A stretch of 8,591 nucleotides of DNA from Flavobacteriia bacterium (GTDB taxonomy: Bacteria; Bacteroidota; Bacteroidia; Flavobacteriales; Schleiferiaceae), in NCBI GenBank assembly GCA_949516455.1, contig CATILC010000068.1, positions 1 to 8,591 of the forward strand, given 5' to 3'. The notes beneath the pieces are model-generated. The model had not been told where the DNA came from and ran no database searches. It worked only from the letters and a program-made list of their open reading frames with translations. Shown here one piece after another: positions 7,313-8,591 of the stretch. The translations under genes and the position numbers were made by a program. The stretch's first letter is position 1. Every line of letters starts with the position of its first letter.

Positions 7313-7318
7313 CCCTCC
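7313..7318 (-). promoter_or_regulatory. Shine-Dalgarno sequence of prmC (GGAGGG)
   Basis: On the minus strand GGAGGG is followed by TATC and then the ATG at 7308. It is a strong match to the anti-Shine-Dalgarno sequence at normal spacing and settles the prmC start against the much longer open frame. Bacteroidota genes usually lack such a site, so it stands out here. Confidence 0.65.
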
Positions 7319-7340
7319 AAACGGGCCCTGCACTGCGCTT

Positions 7341-7358
7341 TGAATTCGGAACAATTCA
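7341..7358. repeat. Short inverted repeat, 6-bp arms
   Basis: TGAATT and AATTCA are perfect reverse complements separated by CGGAAC. The dyad lies near the middle of the divergent promoter region. It could be a regulator binding site, but 6-bp A+T-rich arms can occur by chance. Confidence 0.3.
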
Positions 7359-7398
7359 CAGCCCAAAAATCGCATTTATCCCGACTACCTTTGACCCC

Positions 7399-8436
7399 AT
7401 GCAGCAGTATATGCAGCGGGCCATTGAACTGGCAAAACTCGGGCTGGGACGCACCTATCCCAATCCTCTGGTGGGATGTGTGATCGTGCGCAATGGAGAG
7501 ATCATTGGCGAGGGATGGCACCGCAAGGCAGGGGAAGCGCATGCTGAAGTGCATGCCATTAACAGTGTTCGCGATCGAGAAGGACTGAAGGATGCCTGTT
7601 TGTACGTCAATCTGGAACCCTGCGCACATCAGGGAAAAACCCCGCCTTGCTGCGACCTGATCATCGAACACAAGATCCCAAAAGTGGTGATCGCCAACAT
7701 CGATCCGCACGATAAGGTGGCCGGTCAGGGCATTGCAAGACTCAAAGAGGCAGGAACGGAAGTCATTGTGGGGGTTTGCGCCTCTGAAGGCGAACATCTG
7801 AACCGCAGGTTCTTCTCAGTACACCGAAAGAAACGCCCATATGTTGTGTTGAAATGGGCCGAAAGCAGAGACGGATTCATGGATGCTGAAAGGCGAGCCG
7901 GTCAGATGGGTTCGATCGCGATCAGCGGTCCTGAAAGCCAATCCCTGAGCCATTTGTGGAGAATACAGGAAGAATCCATTCTCGTTGGGTGCAAGACTGC
8001 AGAGGTGGACGACCCCTTGCTAAATGCACGCGCCGTACAGGGCCGGTCTCCTGTAGTGGTCTTGATCGATCCGCAACGCAGGTTGAGGCTGGACCAGCTG
8101 CGCATGATGGACGCTGTCGAAAGGCAACTTATTCGCATTTCCAGCCAAAGTGCTACCGGCCCACTGCATTCTGCAACCCAAGAGATCGCTTTGGAACACA
8201 CGGATACCGCTTCCATTCTGAATGCCTTGTTTCAGGCCGGACTGAGCAGCGTGCTGATCGAGGGAGGGCGAAAGACTTTGGACGCATTCATTGCTCCAGG
8301 GCTGTGGGACGAGTATCGCGTCTTCAGAGCGCCCCATGCGCTCGGAAAAGGGCTTGCATCACCGGATCTGCCCTCTGAGCCGTATTTGAGAGAAAGCGTG
8401 GGGGAAGATCTGCTTTTGACCGGTTATCACCAATGA
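7399..8436 (+). CDS. ribD: Bifunctional riboflavin deaminase/reductase RibD
   Basis: RibD catalyses two successive steps of riboflavin synthesis: deamination of 2,5-diamino-6-ribosylamino-4(3H)-pyrimidinone 5'-phosphate, then NADPH-dependent reduction of the ribosyl side chain. The 345-residue protein has both halves. The cytidine-deaminase-type domain (1-145) opens with MQRAIELAKLGLGRTYPNP and carries the zinc ligands His48 and catalytic Glu50 in HAEVHA, plus Cys75 and Cys84 in EPCAHQGKTPPCCDLI. The reductase domain (146-345) has LKWAESRDGF (151-160), SILVGCKTAEVDDPLLNAR (193-211) and the VLIEGGRKTL cofactor loop (285-294). I use the ATG at 7399. A frame extension to 7225 runs antisense through prmC and is not homologous, and a second ATG at 7411 is possible. 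The stop overlaps the next start as ATGA. Confidence 0.96.
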   Translation: MQQYMQRAIELAKLGLGRTYPNPLVGCVIVRNGEIIGEGWHRKAGEAHAEVHAINSVRDREGLKDACLYVNLEPCAHQGKTPPCCDLIIEHKIPKVVIANIDPHDKVAGQGIARLKEAGTEVIVGVCASEGEHLNRRFFSVHRKKRPYVVLKWAESRDGFMDAERRAGQMGSIAISGPESQSLSHLWRIQEESILVGCKTAEVDDPLLNARAVQGRSPVVVLIDPQRRLRLDQLRMMDAVERQLIRISSQSATGPLHSATQEIALEHTDTASILNALFQAGLSSVLIEGGRKTLDAFIAPGLWDEYRVFRAPHALGKGLASPDLPSEPYLRESVGEDLLLTGYHQ

Positions 8437-8591
8437 TCGCACTGATCCTCAGCATTGCATCGGCTACAGGCATCTTTGTCTGCTTCAGCCTAATGGATCG
8501 CTGGAAAGTGAATGCGGTGGTTGCAGTGGCGGCCAACTACACGACTGCGGCGGTGGTGGGCTGGATCATCAGTCCCCTTCCGCTCTCTGTA
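8433..8591 (+). CDS. DMT/EamA-like membrane protein, N-terminal fragment
   Basis: Fifty-three codons are visible before the window ends, with no stop. The start ATG overlaps the ribD stop as ATGA. The fragment has a first hydrophobic segment (IALILSIASATGIFVCFSLM, residues 2-21), a short polar stretch MDRWKV, and a second hydrophobic segment NAVVAVAANYTTAAVVGWII (27-46). This spacing, and the Asn-Tyr in the second segment, fit the start of Bacteroidota drug/metabolite transporter (EamA) proteins, which I recall as frequent ribD neighbours. A complete protein would have about ten such segments and 280-300 residues. The substrate is unknown. Riboflavin movement is only a guess from the coupling to ribD, although RibN, a known riboflavin importer, belongs to the same superfamily. 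Confidence 0.7.
   Translation, partial: MIALILSIASATGIFVCFSLMDRWKVNAVVAVAANYTTAAVVGWIISPLPLSV

Larger units (their letters stand above)
7309..7398. promoter_or_regulatory. Divergent prmC/ribD promoter region
   Basis: These 90 bases separate the divergently transcribed prmC and ribD and must hold promoters for both. On the plus strand TACCTTTG (7386-7393) matches the Bacteroidota -7 box TAnnTTTG exactly, but no TTTG box is found about 19 bases upstream, so the call is tentative. On the minus strand GATTTTTG (7371-7364) is a one-mismatch -7 box. An imperfectly centred dyad, TGAATT-CGGAAC-AATTCA (7341-7358), could be an operator. I see no FMN riboswitch; the stretch is too short and lacks the expected conserved stems. 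Confidence 0.4.

Noticed and set aside
7225..7398. 58-codon N-terminal extension of ribD
   Set aside because: It overlaps the prmC start in antisense and shows no RibD features; homologous sequence begins at about the ATG at 7399.
7309..7797. 163-codon N-terminal extension of prmC
   Set aside because: The extension is antisense to ribD, has no PrmC homology, and a good ribosome-binding site marks the start at 7308.
1..8591. Search for CRISPR arrays, tRNA/rRNA genes, insertion sequences, phage or defence genes
   Set aside because: No repeat-spacer pattern, RNA-gene signature, transposase or mobile-element end was seen; genes fill almost all of the window.

Overview
The window is a dense block of bacterial housekeeping genes, nearly all on the minus strand. 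It most likely comes from a member of the Bacteroidota, probably Flavobacteriales or a close relative. The evidence is gene content and order: prmC diverging from ribD plus a DMT-type membrane protein, then ligA, a short DUF6913-type protein and dapA, then an LpxH-like phosphoesterase with a MurG/MJ1255-like glycosyltransferase, then hutH. Protein-level details such as the DUF6913 signature support this. The placement comes from recognition of gene families and was not checked by a search.

Right end (7309-8591, plus strand): a 90-base divergent intergenic region drives ribD (bifunctional riboflavin deaminase/reductase). ribD overlaps by 4 bases the start of a hydrophobic DMT/EamA-like protein that runs off the window.

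Centre (3097-7308, minus strand): prmC, ligA, a DUF6913-type gene and dapA form an unbroken chain in which each stop codon overlaps the next start codon by 4 bases (ATGA, GTGA, ATGA). They are very probably co-transcribed and translationally coupled. They serve release-factor methylation, DNA joining, an unknown function, and lysine/cell-wall precursor synthesis.

Left (1-3000, minus strand): after a 96-base gap come a calcineurin-like phosphoesterase of the LpxH type, a GT-B glycosyltransferase whose start lies inside the phosphoesterase gene, and, 27 bases on, hutH (histidine ammonia-lyase). hutH is cut by the window edge after 368 codons. The first two look like an envelope-lipid or glycolipid pair; hutH is catabolic and has no other hut gene in view.

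I saw no RNA gene, CRISPR array, insertion sequence, prophage or defence system. The points most worth a second look are the uncharacterised DUF6913 protein locked into the ligA-dapA chain, the phosphoesterase-glycosyltransferase pair of unknown substrate, the DMT protein coupled to ribD, and the loss of the lysine-feedback residues in DapA.
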